A DNA stretch of 64,000 nucleotides from Tritrichomonas musculus (lineage: Eukaryota; Parabasalia; Tritrichomonadida; Tritrichomonadidae). Below, piece after piece: positions 20,828 to 28,956 of the stretch. A program made the translations under genes and the position numbers. The DNA is taken from positions 1,706,501 to 1,770,500 of the forward strand of contig JAPFFF010000019.1 in NCBI GenBank assembly GCA_039105265.1, in the 5' to 3' direction. The notes beneath the pieces are model-generated. The model worked only from the letters and a program-made list of their open reading frames with translations. It searched no databases and was not told the DNA's origin. Numbering within the stretch: position 1 is the first letter of the stretch; each line of letters begins with the position of its first letter.

Positions 20828-21105
20828 CATTCTTCATGTGATACCTTTTTGCTTTCATACGACATTATTTTTTCCTTCATACTTTGTACTTCTTTTTTCT
20901 TTCTTTCACGATATGCCTTTTGCTGTTGTTTACGTGCTTCATTTCGTTCTTCAACAGTTGCATACTTTTGCTTTCTACCACGTTTTTCTGTTGTTTCAGT
21001 TTTTGCAGTATCAATATTTTTGAGGTTGTTGTTACTCTTGGACTTCTTCAACTTCTTGATGATAGCTGTTTCCTTGAACTCACCCAAATCTAAATTTTGG
21101 CTCAT
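20827..21105 (-). CDS. Small bZIP-like basic protein
   Basis: 92 aa from MSQNLDLGEF; a longer frame to 21240 exists but would run across the start of the divergent gene. The C-terminal half is KRGRKQKYATVEERNEA followed by RKQQQKAYRERKKKEVQSM and a short helix. This resembles the basic DNA-contact helix of bZIP-type proteins and the YATxEER...YRERK motif seen in proteins of many large DNA viruses and transposons. It lacks a long leucine zipper. A DNA-binding or regulatory role is inferred. Confidence 0.65.
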   Translation of the reverse strand: MSQNLDLGEFKETAIIKKLKKSKSNNNLKNIDTAKTETTEKRGRKQKYATVEERNEARKQQQKAYRERKKKEVQSMKEKIMSYESKKVSHEE

Positions 21106-21181
21106 GATTTCATTCGAGAAAAAAAATTGAATTATTTTTGAAAATTGAATATTCGCAAACAAAATCACTTCATTTTTTAAA

Positions 21182-21553
21182 ATGTCGCGTTCTGGAAATG
21201 ACTTCAAAGAATTCCAAAAACAGCAAAAGCTAGCTATCAAAAATGCTCATGTTGAAATAGCCAATGCTATTAAAGAGGTGATATTTCTGTTCAACCAAAA
21301 AATAATAAACTCGACATCATCTAATGTCTGCACCATCTATGACCCTTTGATACAAGCAAACATGAACAAGATTGCTGAAGCACTTACTCAAATGAATCTC
21401 ACTACCTGCGAGGTTTTTCATAAAAAGATTCCTCAATCTCCAACACCAAAATCTATTGGCTTTCACGTGCCTATAGTGCCTGACTCGCAAGAGACACAAG
21501 AAGAAGATGATGAAGATGAACAAGAAGCTTCATCTCCAAAAGACAAGGAGTAA
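21182..21553 (+). CDS. Small acidic-tailed protein, unknown
   Basis: 123 aa, MSRSGNDFKEFQKQQK start, a helical body and a strongly acidic C-terminus (QETQEEDDEDEQEASS). No known domain. Two overlapping initiator-like motifs, TCACTT and TCATTT, lie at 21165-21175, 7-17 bases upstream of the ATG, which is a good trichomonad-type core promoter. It is divergent from the bZIP-like gene with a 76-base gap. Confidence 0.65.
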   Translation: MSRSGNDFKEFQKQQKLAIKNAHVEIANAIKEVIFLFNQKIINSTSSNVCTIYDPLIQANMNKIAEALTQMNLTTCEVFHKKIPQSPTPKSIGFHVPIVPDSQETQEEDDEDEQEASSPKDKE

Positions 21554-21579
21554 GAGTAAAAAAATAATTTTTTTTAAGT

Positions 21580-21610
<31 letters not shown>

Positions 21611-21644
21611 TTTTTTTTTTTAAGTTTTTTTTAATATGTCTTTT
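21554..21644. repeat. Poly-T tracts between convergent genes
   Basis: Three runs of 10-28 T separated by taag words between the 3' ends at 21553 and 21645. The layout parallels the poly-T plus minisatellite at 20480-20827, again between convergent ends. It may act as a boundary or termination region; nothing coding is seen. Confidence 0.6.
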
Positions 21645-22169
21645 TTATACTATGCAATATTTTAAGCATACATGATAATTATTAACAAGCTCATTATATT
21701 CTTTATTATATACTTGTTTCAAGTCAATGACTACCTCTCCATTATCTTTAATAATCTTAATAGCATCTATTTTTCTTATTGGATTGCTCTTAGCTGCACA
21801 ACATCCAACATCTTCATTAAGTTGTACTTCAACCTCACTAACATGTAGTATTGCTTTGATGATGTTGCTAAGAGATTCAATAGGTACTATGATGCATTTC
21901 TTTGATATAATGTTAGCTAGTAGTGCTTTGTCTTGATTAAGTAGTATTTGTGCATATGCTTCAAGTATAACATTACGTACATCTGGTTCAACTTCAACAG
22001 GTTCAGTTTGCACTCCAATGTCTCTTGTAATAACAATGTCTTCCTTGCCATCATCTCTCTTATTAATAATAATGTTGTTGTTGATGTTTGATGTAGATGA
22101 TGCAGCTGCTGATGGTTCTAAAGATACATTTGCTTGAACTCCATTGGTTGTACCCCTCTTCTTAATCAT
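21645..22169 (-). CDS. Unknown 174-aa protein with GVQTE motif
   Basis: 174 aa, MIKKRGTTNGVQANV start. The N-terminal 75 residues are Ser/Asn-rich and probably disordered, and contain TRDIGVQTEPVEV, one of five [T/I/V]QT motifs in this element that resemble dynein light chain docking sites. The C-terminal 100 residues look like a compact helical domain. It is the last gene of the minus-strand structural cluster (gap 21 bases to the next). No family recognised. Confidence 0.68.
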   Translation of the reverse strand: MIKKRGTTNGVQANVSLEPSAAASSTSNINNNIIINKRDDGKEDIVITRDIGVQTEPVEVEPDVRNVILEAYAQILLNQDKALLANIISKKCIIVPIESLSNIIKAILHVSEVEVQLNEDVGCCAAKSNPIRKIDAIKIIKDNGEVVIDLKQVYNKEYNELVNNYHVCLKYCIV

Positions 22170-22190
22170 TTAGGTTGGGAAAAAATAGGC

Positions 22191-22637
22191 TTAAAGTACT
22201 AAGTCTAGCTGTTCTCCAATAAACATGTCAAATGACTCAATTTGATATTTCTGCTTGAGAGCATCGATTTTTGGTTTATGACTTGTAGGAGCAGCTGCAA
22301 TGGAGTAGTTGTAGTATTTGATTCCTTGATACTCTTGAGTGGTAGTGTTTCCATTTATGTAGAACTCTTCGAAATCTTCAGATATTTTTCTCCTTGAGTT
22401 AGGCTTAATAAATATTGAGTCAAGATCAAGTTCTTTGAGCTTATCTGGATAAAATCTGTGGCACTTGTCTTTTATCTTGATTGATACATAGAGTACTTTG
22501 CCTAAATAGCTCCATTCTCCTGCTTTCATTGGGTACTTGTCACAAAGTATCGAGAAATTACATTGTTTAGTATTTGGAGCACATTTTGCGCGAAGTTCAT
22601 TGACATAGTCATAGACGTTTCTTGTTGTCATTTTCAT
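22191..22637 (-). CDS. Unknown 148-aa protein
   Basis: 148 aa, MKMTTRNVYDYVNELRAKC start, a mixed alpha/beta pattern with several Cys (CAPNTKQCNFSILCDKY). No motif I can name. It is part of the tight minus-strand cluster with the capsid candidate (gaps 21 and 24 bases), which suggests a late or morphogenesis role by position only. Confidence 0.65.
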   Translation of the reverse strand: MKMTTRNVYDYVNELRAKCAPNTKQCNFSILCDKYPMKAGEWSYLGKVLYVSIKIKDKCHRFYPDKLKELDLDSIFIKPNSRRKISEDFEEFYINGNTTTQEYQGIKYYNYSIAAAPTSHKPKIDALKQKYQIESFDMFIGEQLDLVL

Positions 22638-22661
22638 CTGGATAAAAAATTCAATAAAAAA

Positions 22662-23096
22662 TTAATAGATGTTATTTTGGGTAAAGATATGCTGAGTAGG
22701 TCCATATCGAATATCTTGTTTATTATATTCTCTTGCTCTACCTTGCATTGGTGGTTTCTCAGGCTTCTTAAGATATTTTGGTAAGAGAGGTACTGGTTTA
22801 TCTTTTTCACCTATATGTCGATAAAAACCACCATCTGTAATACTAACAGGAGGTTCACGAACAGGTTTGGTTATATGTTCTCGAGTATCTGGAAATCTAA
22901 CAGGGTCCTCATGTTCAATAATCTGGGTAGGTGGTCGATTAATATATGGGTTGAAGGTTACAGAATAAGTATTAGTATTACTGAACACACCAAAATGTTG
23001 AAACTCTATGTCCTTATTTTTCATGGTAGCTTCATTATACATCATACCTTCTCTTCCAACAATCTCAGCATGTGGGCTTCTATAATCATTCGACAT
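22662..23096 (-). CDS. Unknown Pro-rich 144-aa protein
   Basis: 144 aa, MSNDYRSPHAEIVGREG start, rich in Pro, Arg and Tyr, with little predicted helix and no membrane segment. It lies directly downstream of the major capsid candidate (27-base gap). Extended Pro-rich small proteins at this position may be capsid-associated, but nothing in the sequence proves it. Confidence 0.65.
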   Translation of the reverse strand: MSNDYRSPHAEIVGREGMMYNEATMKNKDIEFQHFGVFSNTNTYSVTFNPYINRPPTQIIEHEDPVRFPDTREHITKPVREPPVSITDGGFYRHIGEKDKPVPLLPKYLKKPEKPPMQGRAREYNKQDIRYGPTQHIFTQNNIY

Positions 23097-23123
23097 TTTC
23101 TATAAAATAAAATATACATCTTT

Positions 23124-24806
23124 TTACTCAGGGGTTGTTAAATCATAAGGACCAATACGTACTGATGGTGGCATACCATTTGGTCTAATTAAGATACTAA
23201 TTGATATATCTGTTAATAAGCATAATAATGGAGGTGTATCTACTTCCTGTCTAAATGGATTATCTGCCTTTTGACTACATATCAATTCGAAGTTAATAGG
23301 TGCAAGACTTGAAAGACCTTGTTGATATGTTCCATCTGTTTCAGTAGGAAGACCTATGAAGAATGAGGACCTATCATTTGGATAATAGCCTGTTGTGTTT
23401 TCATTATATTGATACTCATTCGCTAAACTTGCAATAACCTCTTTATTAAATCCATTTTGCTCTCCATTCATGTTCATTGCATTCTGGCAATATTCGAGGA
23501 ACTCTGGATACTTACCATTCGTACCAAATGCTTTAGCAGGAATATTATTGTAATTACCACAATTCATATGAAATGCTTCAAACATAGGATTCTTGAAGTA
23601 TGTCTTATGTGTATGCTTGAGTGGGAATAAGCAAAACATACTATCTACAAAATTAGGTGTAATAGTAATAGTTGCTTTATCTTGTTCATTATTAAGAGGT
23701 CTTGTACAAGTGTAAAATGACATAATCTGTGTTGGGAATGTAAGTGGATGTTGTGGGTTAGCATATCTTTGAACAAGTGCTGTATATACAGATTCATGAA
23801 TACCAAAACAAGGTATAATACTCGCACATTCTTCAATGGAATAATCAACAACACTCCAAGTTCTCCAATCACTGTAAATAGTTCGGTCAACTCTTGCCTT
23901 AGTATTGTTAGCTCCTGCGACTTCATATGCTCCTCCATGATTTTCACCAACAGGTGGAAGATTCTTGGGGTGATTAATCTTATCCATTGCTATTTTTTCG
24001 GTACTTGTCCACATCCATATTGGTTCTCCAATAGGTCGAAATTCATTGGTAATTTCATCAACATTGAAGTCTTTCATTATATGTGGATTAGCAACCAAGC
24101 TCTTTTCAAAACCAACTGGACAATATACCATACCAGCTGTTGAAAAGTATAGACGTAATTCGATTTTACCTGCAAATGCTGGCAAGTACTTGATATTAGA
24201 TAAAGGTAGGAATCGTCGCAAATCAATCTTTAATCTAATTGTTTCAGTGACAGAAGTCACATCTTTGTTAAGATTTGCAACAAAACCACATCTCCTTCCA
24301 TGAGTATCATTCCAAATATCCTTATGTCTTGCTTTACTATATATATCAGCTCTTTTAGTAACTTCATTTGCACAACATGCAGTTAAAAAGGATTCTTCAC
24401 ATCCAAAGTTCTGGGTATAAAGCGTCATACCATTAGCTACAATTTCATACTTCTCAACAGCATCTCGAGCATCCTTAAAACCAAACCATACCTTACCAAA
24501 ATTATAACCACTGACATTTTCTAAATCACTTAGAATTGGCTTGTCTATTTTTATCATCACTCTCATATCTGCTCGAATAAATCCATTATATATATCAGCA
24601 GTATTATGAGTATTAGGAGAGATAATACATGTTGTATAGGAACCACTCTTAATTGGTGGTGATGGTGAATACGAAGTTTGTGGATTTAATGAGTATGCCT
24701 TATTAGTATCACTAAGTGCTATGCAATTATCGACAACATCAAAGTAAGATGCAATCTGAGTACAAACCTCTGCTGAGGTTTTCATATAGGATTCCTTGTT
24801 AAGCAT
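23124..24806 (-). CDS. Candidate major capsid protein (double jelly-roll type)
   Basis: 560 aa, MLNKESYMKTSAEVC start. Size, beta-rich pattern and the closing segments (FFIGLPTETDGTYQQGLSSL, then DISISILIRP) fit the major capsid proteins of Polintons and polinton-like viruses, and the gene sits in the ATPase-protease cluster where that gene is normally found. Other traits are a Cys-containing N-terminal segment, a conserved-looking WFGFKDARDAVEKYEI strand pair near residue 110 and a central MWTSTEKIAM. I infer the assignment from position, length and pattern; a profile or structure comparison would decide it. Confidence 0.65.
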   Translation of the reverse strand: MLNKESYMKTSAEVCTQIASYFDVVDNCIALSDTNKAYSLNPQTSYSPSPPIKSGSYTTCIISPNTHNTADIYNGFIRADMRVMIKIDKPILSDLENVSGYNFGKVWFGFKDARDAVEKYEIVANGMTLYTQNFGCEESFLTACCANEVTKRADIYSKARHKDIWNDTHGRRCGFVANLNKDVTSVTETIRLKIDLRRFLPLSNIKYLPAFAGKIELRLYFSTAGMVYCPVGFEKSLVANPHIMKDFNVDEITNEFRPIGEPIWMWTSTEKIAMDKINHPKNLPPVGENHGGAYEVAGANNTKARVDRTIYSDWRTWSVVDYSIEECASIIPCFGIHESVYTALVQRYANPQHPLTFPTQIMSFYTCTRPLNNEQDKATITITPNFVDSMFCLFPLKHTHKTYFKNPMFEAFHMNCGNYNNIPAKAFGTNGKYPEFLEYCQNAMNMNGEQNGFNKEVIASLANEYQYNENTTGYYPNDRSSFFIGLPTETDGTYQQGLSSLAPINFELICSQKADNPFRQEVDTPPLLCLLTDISISILIRPNGMPPSVRIGPYDLTTPE

Positions 24807-24823
24807 TTTAGATAGAAAAAAAT

Positions 24824-25375
24824 TTACATCATATCTTCAAAGATGCGATTTCTCCTACCAATAGGTCTCATAGGTATATATTGAGGTTGTTGTTCTTCTT
24901 CATATTGTTGTGGCGGTTCTTCAGGAACATACTGTTGTCTTGGTTTACTCATCCTTTTATCAACAACCTCCTTTATCATACGTCTCTGTTCTTTCTTCTC
25001 TCGACTTATCTTCATTTCTTCACCTAGTGATTTTAGCTGTTTTAGTATTTCCTCATTCACAGTAGGGTCATAAACTTGGCTTTGTTGAGTTTTTCGAGGT
25101 TTTGGAGGTTTTCGTGTAGCTTTCGAACTTATTGGCTTTCTTGGCTTTTCTTCAAGTTCCTCATGTTCTTCACTGTCTGAGTTTTCTTGAGTTTCTTCGT
25201 TATTTTCACTTTCTGAGTTTTCTTGATATTCTCGAGTTATTGGAGTTTTTCGCTGTTTTACAATATACTTGTCTTTGGTTTTTGTAGGTAAAACTTCCCA
25301 ATCTGGGTCATCCCTTCCATTCAACCATTTATGAATAACTGCAAGTCTCTTAGAACCTGTTAGATGTTTTGACAT
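24824..25375 (-). CDS. Charged, disordered 183-aa protein
   Basis: 183 aa, MSKHLTGSKRLAVIHKWLNG start. The middle is a mixed-charge stretch (ENSESENNEETQENSDSEEH, then KPRKPISSKATRKPPKPRK), followed by a helix (EEILKQLKSLGEEM) and a Gln/Pro/Tyr-rich tail (EEPPQQYEEEQQPQY). No fold is recognised. Between the capsid candidate and the hydrophobic 151-aa gene. A basic core-type or scaffold role is possible, by analogy only. Confidence 0.62.
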   Translation of the reverse strand: MSKHLTGSKRLAVIHKWLNGRDDPDWEVLPTKTKDKYIVKQRKTPITREYQENSESENNEETQENSDSEEHEELEEKPRKPISSKATRKPPKPRKTQQSQVYDPTVNEEILKQLKSLGEEMKISREKKEQRRMIKEVVDKRMSKPRQQYVPEEPPQQYEEEQQPQYIPMRPIGRRNRIFEDMM

Positions 25376-25422
25376 TTAAAATAAACAAAAAAGTCCAAAA
25401 ATTTAGTTTTTTTGAGTTTTCA

Positions 25423-25878
25423 TTAGATGTAGGTTCTCGCCCGATTGTTGGTAGTAAAGTCACTCTCTTGTAATGATCTAGACGAAAATGCTGGCTTTTC
25501 AAGAGGTGCTCCAACTGATTCACCTTTTGCAGATTTATTAATTGATGATAAGGCAGTTTTCACTTTTCCATCTGGGACATATTTTAATGCTGTGTCAGCT
25601 ATGTTTGCTAATTTATTTCTTGTACTATCGCTCAAGTAGCTTTCACCAAGACCTCTCGCAACTGAACCAATAACACCAGCATGCTTGGTTAATCCACCTG
25701 CTGAAGCATCCAATATTTTACTTGCAAGACCTCCAGTAAAACTATCTGCAGCTCCCATTAATAATTTACCACCTAAACCTACTCCTCCTTTTATTATCGT
25801 TTGCCATGGAGAAAATTCTTTTTGTTTAGCATAATTTGGCTTCCAATAATCTTCTTCTGAATGAAGTTTAATTCCCAT
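25423..25878 (-). CDS. Glycine-rich amphipathic 151-aa protein, possible membrane-active virion protein
   Basis: 151 aa, MGIKLHSEEDYWKPNYAK start. Residues 25-85 are Gly/Ala/Leu-rich (IIKGGVGLGGKLLMGAADSF, ILDASAGGLTKHAGVIGSVA), reminiscent of amphipathic membrane-lytic minor capsid proteins such as adenovirus pVI, and a second-residue Gly could be a myristoylation site. Both points are resemblance, not homology. It lies next to the packaging ATPase (17-base gap). Confidence 0.6.
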   Translation of the reverse strand: MGIKLHSEEDYWKPNYAKQKEFSPWQTIIKGGVGLGGKLLMGAADSFTGGLASKILDASAGGLTKHAGVIGSVARGLGESYLSDSTRNKLANIADTALKYVPDGKVKTALSSINKSAKGESVGAPLEKPAFSSRSLQESDFTTNNRARTYI

Positions 25879-25895
25879 TTTTAAAAAATAAAAAA

Positions 25896-26762
25896 TTATT
25901 CGAAATAGTACTTATTAGCAGAAATATTCATTACGAATTTTTCATGTGGTTCTTTATGTTGTAAGTATTCAGCTACTGTCTGCTTAGTATTTAATGAGTT
26001 ATTAGTTTGTTGCAACAAGCTAGTAAAATCTTCCTCACTATATCCTGTATAACATATGATATCTGTTGCTAACCTTTTCGCATTCATATGAACAAATCGA
26101 ATAGTTTGGATAGCCATGATACATGTTAAATTATAGTGTCTTGTCTTGGTTAACAACTTGATAAATTCACTATTACCATTCTTTAATAAATCACTACCTG
26201 CACAATCATCTAGTATCAATAATGTGTTATATGGATATGATGATGTTTCATACTTGACTAACTTATTGGCTATATATATTATTTTATCATTGAGCTCATT
26301 TAAATGATGCTTCTCAATGAGCCTCCTCATTTCGTCATTGGTCTCTTTCATTCGAGATAATACATATTTGACAATAGCATAATACTTTATCTTTCTTCGA
26401 AGATGTCTTTTAAGATAACTCATTAATTCTCTTTCCTTTACATAATCGATTCTTGATTGTATCTGTTTATTAAGTGTTTCAGCTGTTTTATCCATTTTAC
26501 CAGAGCTTGAGCAAAATATTATCTTTTGGTAGTATGGATGTTTAAACAACCTCTCTGTTATCATAATATGTCTCCATATCCAAAAACTTTTACCAGCACC
26601 TGGTTTACCAATTAAAAAGTATATACCATTTGTGCTAAAAGGATAATCAGGTGATAATGGTTTAATCAAAGCACCATCTATCTCTTTCATGTTCTTCCGT
26701 AAGGTCTCTTTAATCAATGTTTCTACTTTATTTATTAGTTCTGCACTTGGGGGTTCATCCAT
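25896..26762 (-). CDS. FtsK/HerA-type genome-packaging ATPase
   Basis: 288 aa. Walker A is FLIGKPGAGKSFWIW near residues 50-65 and Walker B is TLLILDDCAGSDLL near 180-193, followed by a conserved-looking TKTRHYNLTCIMAIQ with a sensor-type polar residue. This is the A32-like ATPase family that pumps DNA into capsids of Polintons, virophages and nucleocytoplasmic large DNA viruses. Gaps to neighbours are 17 and 10 bases, in a cluster with integrase and capsid candidates. Confidence 0.92.
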   Translation of the reverse strand: MDEPPSAELINKVETLIKETLRKNMKEIDGALIKPLSPDYPFSTNGIYFLIGKPGAGKSFWIWRHIMITERLFKHPYYQKIIFCSSSGKMDKTAETLNKQIQSRIDYVKERELMSYLKRHLRRKIKYYAIVKYVLSRMKETNDEMRRLIEKHHLNELNDKIIYIANKLVKYETSSYPYNTLLILDDCAGSDLLKNGNSEFIKLLTKTRHYNLTCIMAIQTIRFVHMNAKRLATDIICYTGYSEEDFTSLLQQTNNSLNTKQTVAEYLQHKEPHEKFVMNISANKYYFE

Positions 26763-26772
26763 TTACAAATTT

Positions 26773-27927
26773 TTAAATGTATTTCATAATTTTATCTGGT
26801 ATTGGTTTGCCCTCAACCTTTTGACCTGCTTTAATTTGTCGTTCATAATTTTTCTTTTGTTCCAACCAATATTGTCTTTCTGCCGTACCAAGTACTAATG
26901 GATTACCTCTCCTTACATCTCTAATAGTTTGTCTAGCAAAGGCATCATCACCTTCGACTCCTTCCCATTTTAAATCATACTTACCAGTATCTTCATCAAA
27001 GTTATATATTTTTTCAATAATACCTTCTTTACCTTCATTTAGTCTTTCAGCTACTTTAATCCTTTTGTCTCTTGTCCTTAACAACCTATATCCAGGGAAT
27101 GAACTAGTTGAACCATCTTTGGACTTGACCACAAACTGGTTACCTTTTTGCGAGTCAACTATATAAGACTCATTAGACAAATTACTTCTTCTTTTACCAA
27201 ATGGTTCTTTTTCGAGTACTAACCTGACCTTCTCACCTGGATTAAAATGGTATGGATTAATGCGTGCATTCTTTTGTATGTACTTTATTTCATCCTCTGG
27301 AGTAATATCATTAGGTGCTTTATTATCTAAAGACCTATGAGGAGAGTTGTTATATATGTTAACCAAATCATGCATCTCCTTTGGTTGAATAAACCTATTT
27401 TCACCAATAGCATCTCTTATGGTTCTCATAAACCTATTAATAATGCCAAGTACATTATGGTTATTCTCAGTTGTTGTTCGGTATTTTATGTTCTTCTCTC
27501 TCATGAAGTCTAAGACTGTTGATGATAAATATGCTGCATCCTCATCACTTGTTATCGAATATACATGAGGTACATCATTAACAAATTTATGAAGTGCTGT
27601 TAATACTTCTCTTGCTCCTTTACCATTCATAGGATATGCATATGCTTTTCTGGTGTTGATATTGATGAACATTAGATAATTCAACCCACCTGCCTCTTTA
27701 TTATTAATGAAGGTATCCATTTGATAACCATGAGGATGTTTGGATACAATAGGAATAAATTGTGCTTTAGGTACTCTCTTATCATGTACTACTTTTTCAT
27801 CAAAGTATTTCTTTGCTTCGTCTTCATTTAGATTCTCTTGTTTTGCCATGCTAAGGTATTTGTCCAAGGTCTTCCATTTAGCTTTGTTGTATAATTTTTC
27901 ATATGGGCTTGGTTCTTCTTTACTCAT
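26773..27927 (-). CDS. Retroviral-type (RVE) integrase with chromodomain-like tail
   Basis: 384 aa. The catalytic core is an RNase H-like fold with YQMDTFINN, YLMFININTRKAYAYP, YSITSDEDAAYLS and, further on, NVLGIINRFMRTIRD; PNDITPEDEI follows. The C-terminus has an SH3-like stretch (GEKVRLVLEKEPF) and a chromodomain-like piece (YDLKWEGVEGDD) that may direct insertion to particular chromatin. It joins the element to host DNA. Gaps to neighbours are 10 and 6 bases. Confidence 0.92.
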   Translation of the reverse strand: MSKEEPSPYEKLYNKAKWKTLDKYLSMAKQENLNEDEAKKYFDEKVVHDKRVPKAQFIPIVSKHPHGYQMDTFINNKEAGGLNYLMFININTRKAYAYPMNGKGAREVLTALHKFVNDVPHVYSITSDEDAAYLSSTVLDFMREKNIKYRTTTENNHNVLGIINRFMRTIRDAIGENRFIQPKEMHDLVNIYNNSPHRSLDNKAPNDITPEDEIKYIQKNARINPYHFNPGEKVRLVLEKEPFGKRRSNLSNESYIVDSQKGNQFVVKSKDGSTSSFPGYRLLRTRDKRIKVAERLNEGKEGIIEKIYNFDEDTGKYDLKWEGVEGDDAFARQTIRDVRRGNPLVLGTAERQYWLEQKKNYERQIKAGQKVEGKPIPDKIMKYI

Positions 27928-27933
27928 TTATTT

Positions 27934-28935
27934 TTAAATAAACATCTTATCGTATTGAAGGAATTGCATTTCGATTACAAATGAATCATTTGGAGGTAGT
28001 TTTGTTGGACAATTATAATGGGCATCACTATAGAAGTCTATCCAAAACCTTTGGTCCATTGAGTTTAACTTGAAGTACTTAATCGGACTATATTCAACAT
28101 CACTATCTCCAATATAGTTATGTAATGCTTGTTCACCTATCGATGAATATATTTTGCATGATTGTCTGTCCCATATATTATCAAATATTAATGTCTTACT
28201 CCATGTTTGATATTTTTCTGGTTTATTTTGAAATATGCCATTACCTATATTAAACACATCTGCAAAGTCATCATTCCAGGATTTAAGTTGGAAAAAGTTC
28301 ATATATGGTGCAGTATACTCCCAATCTCGTTCATTCTTACTATTGTTATAGTAGTATTTATGGTTCCCTGCTTTATTTCTTTCTGTATAAATGATTTCAT
28401 GAAAACCATTTTTATCATAGTATCCATCGGTTTGTATATCTCTATCCTGTATATCATCATCATTTTGAACAAATTTGTCTAATGTTGAAGTTTTAATGTA
28501 TGACTTGAATGCACGATTAACTGCATCAAAAAATCCACGTAAATCTCCATCGACTGACACCCAATCAATGACTTTGAAGCACCCATATTCATGATTTGAA
28601 CCAGTTATATAGTCTTCTTTTAGTGTTCCATCATTCCATGTTCCACCACAAACAAACTCATATGTTTTCTTATGTATCTTATATATTTCAATCTCTACTT
28701 CCATTTTGCGTCTTCTCTTAATGATATGTGCTGAACGAACGCCAACAATAGATTCCCCTTTGTTTGCAGTTGACCATTCTGGTGGGAAATTAAACCAATA
28801 CCTATTAAACTTAGCTTTATCATGTTGAGCATCCTCAAGGAAGTAGGCTGTTTCGATTGGAAGAGGTGTATTACCATCATTAACTATATTATCTCGATTA
28901 GGATATAAAGTGTTAACACTTGGTGGTAATTCCAT
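27934..28935 (-). CDS. Candidate minor capsid / penton protein
   Basis: 333 aa, MELPPSVNTLYPNRDNIV start, beta-rich throughout, with NRYWFNFPPEWS near residue 44 and a closing run RFWIDFYSD then DSFVIEMQFL that resembles the last strands of a jelly roll. Position between integrase and protease is typical for PY-type minor capsid genes. It also contains DRDIQTDGYY, one of the QT motifs. The 249-aa gene at 14343 is the competing penton candidate. Confidence 0.6.
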   Translation of the reverse strand: MELPPSVNTLYPNRDNIVNDGNTPLPIETAYFLEDAQHDKAKFNRYWFNFPPEWSTANKGESIVGVRSAHIIKRRRKMEVEIEIYKIHKKTYEFVCGGTWNDGTLKEDYITGSNHEYGCFKVIDWVSVDGDLRGFFDAVNRAFKSYIKTSTLDKFVQNDDDIQDRDIQTDGYYDKNGFHEIIYTERNKAGNHKYYYNNSKNERDWEYTAPYMNFFQLKSWNDDFADVFNIGNGIFQNKPEKYQTWSKTLIFDNIWDRQSCKIYSSIGEQALHNYIGDSDVEYSPIKYFKLNSMDQRFWIDFYSDAHYNCPTKLPPNDSFVIEMQFLQYDKMFI

Positions 28936-28956
28936 TTCGAGTTGAATAAAAAGTCT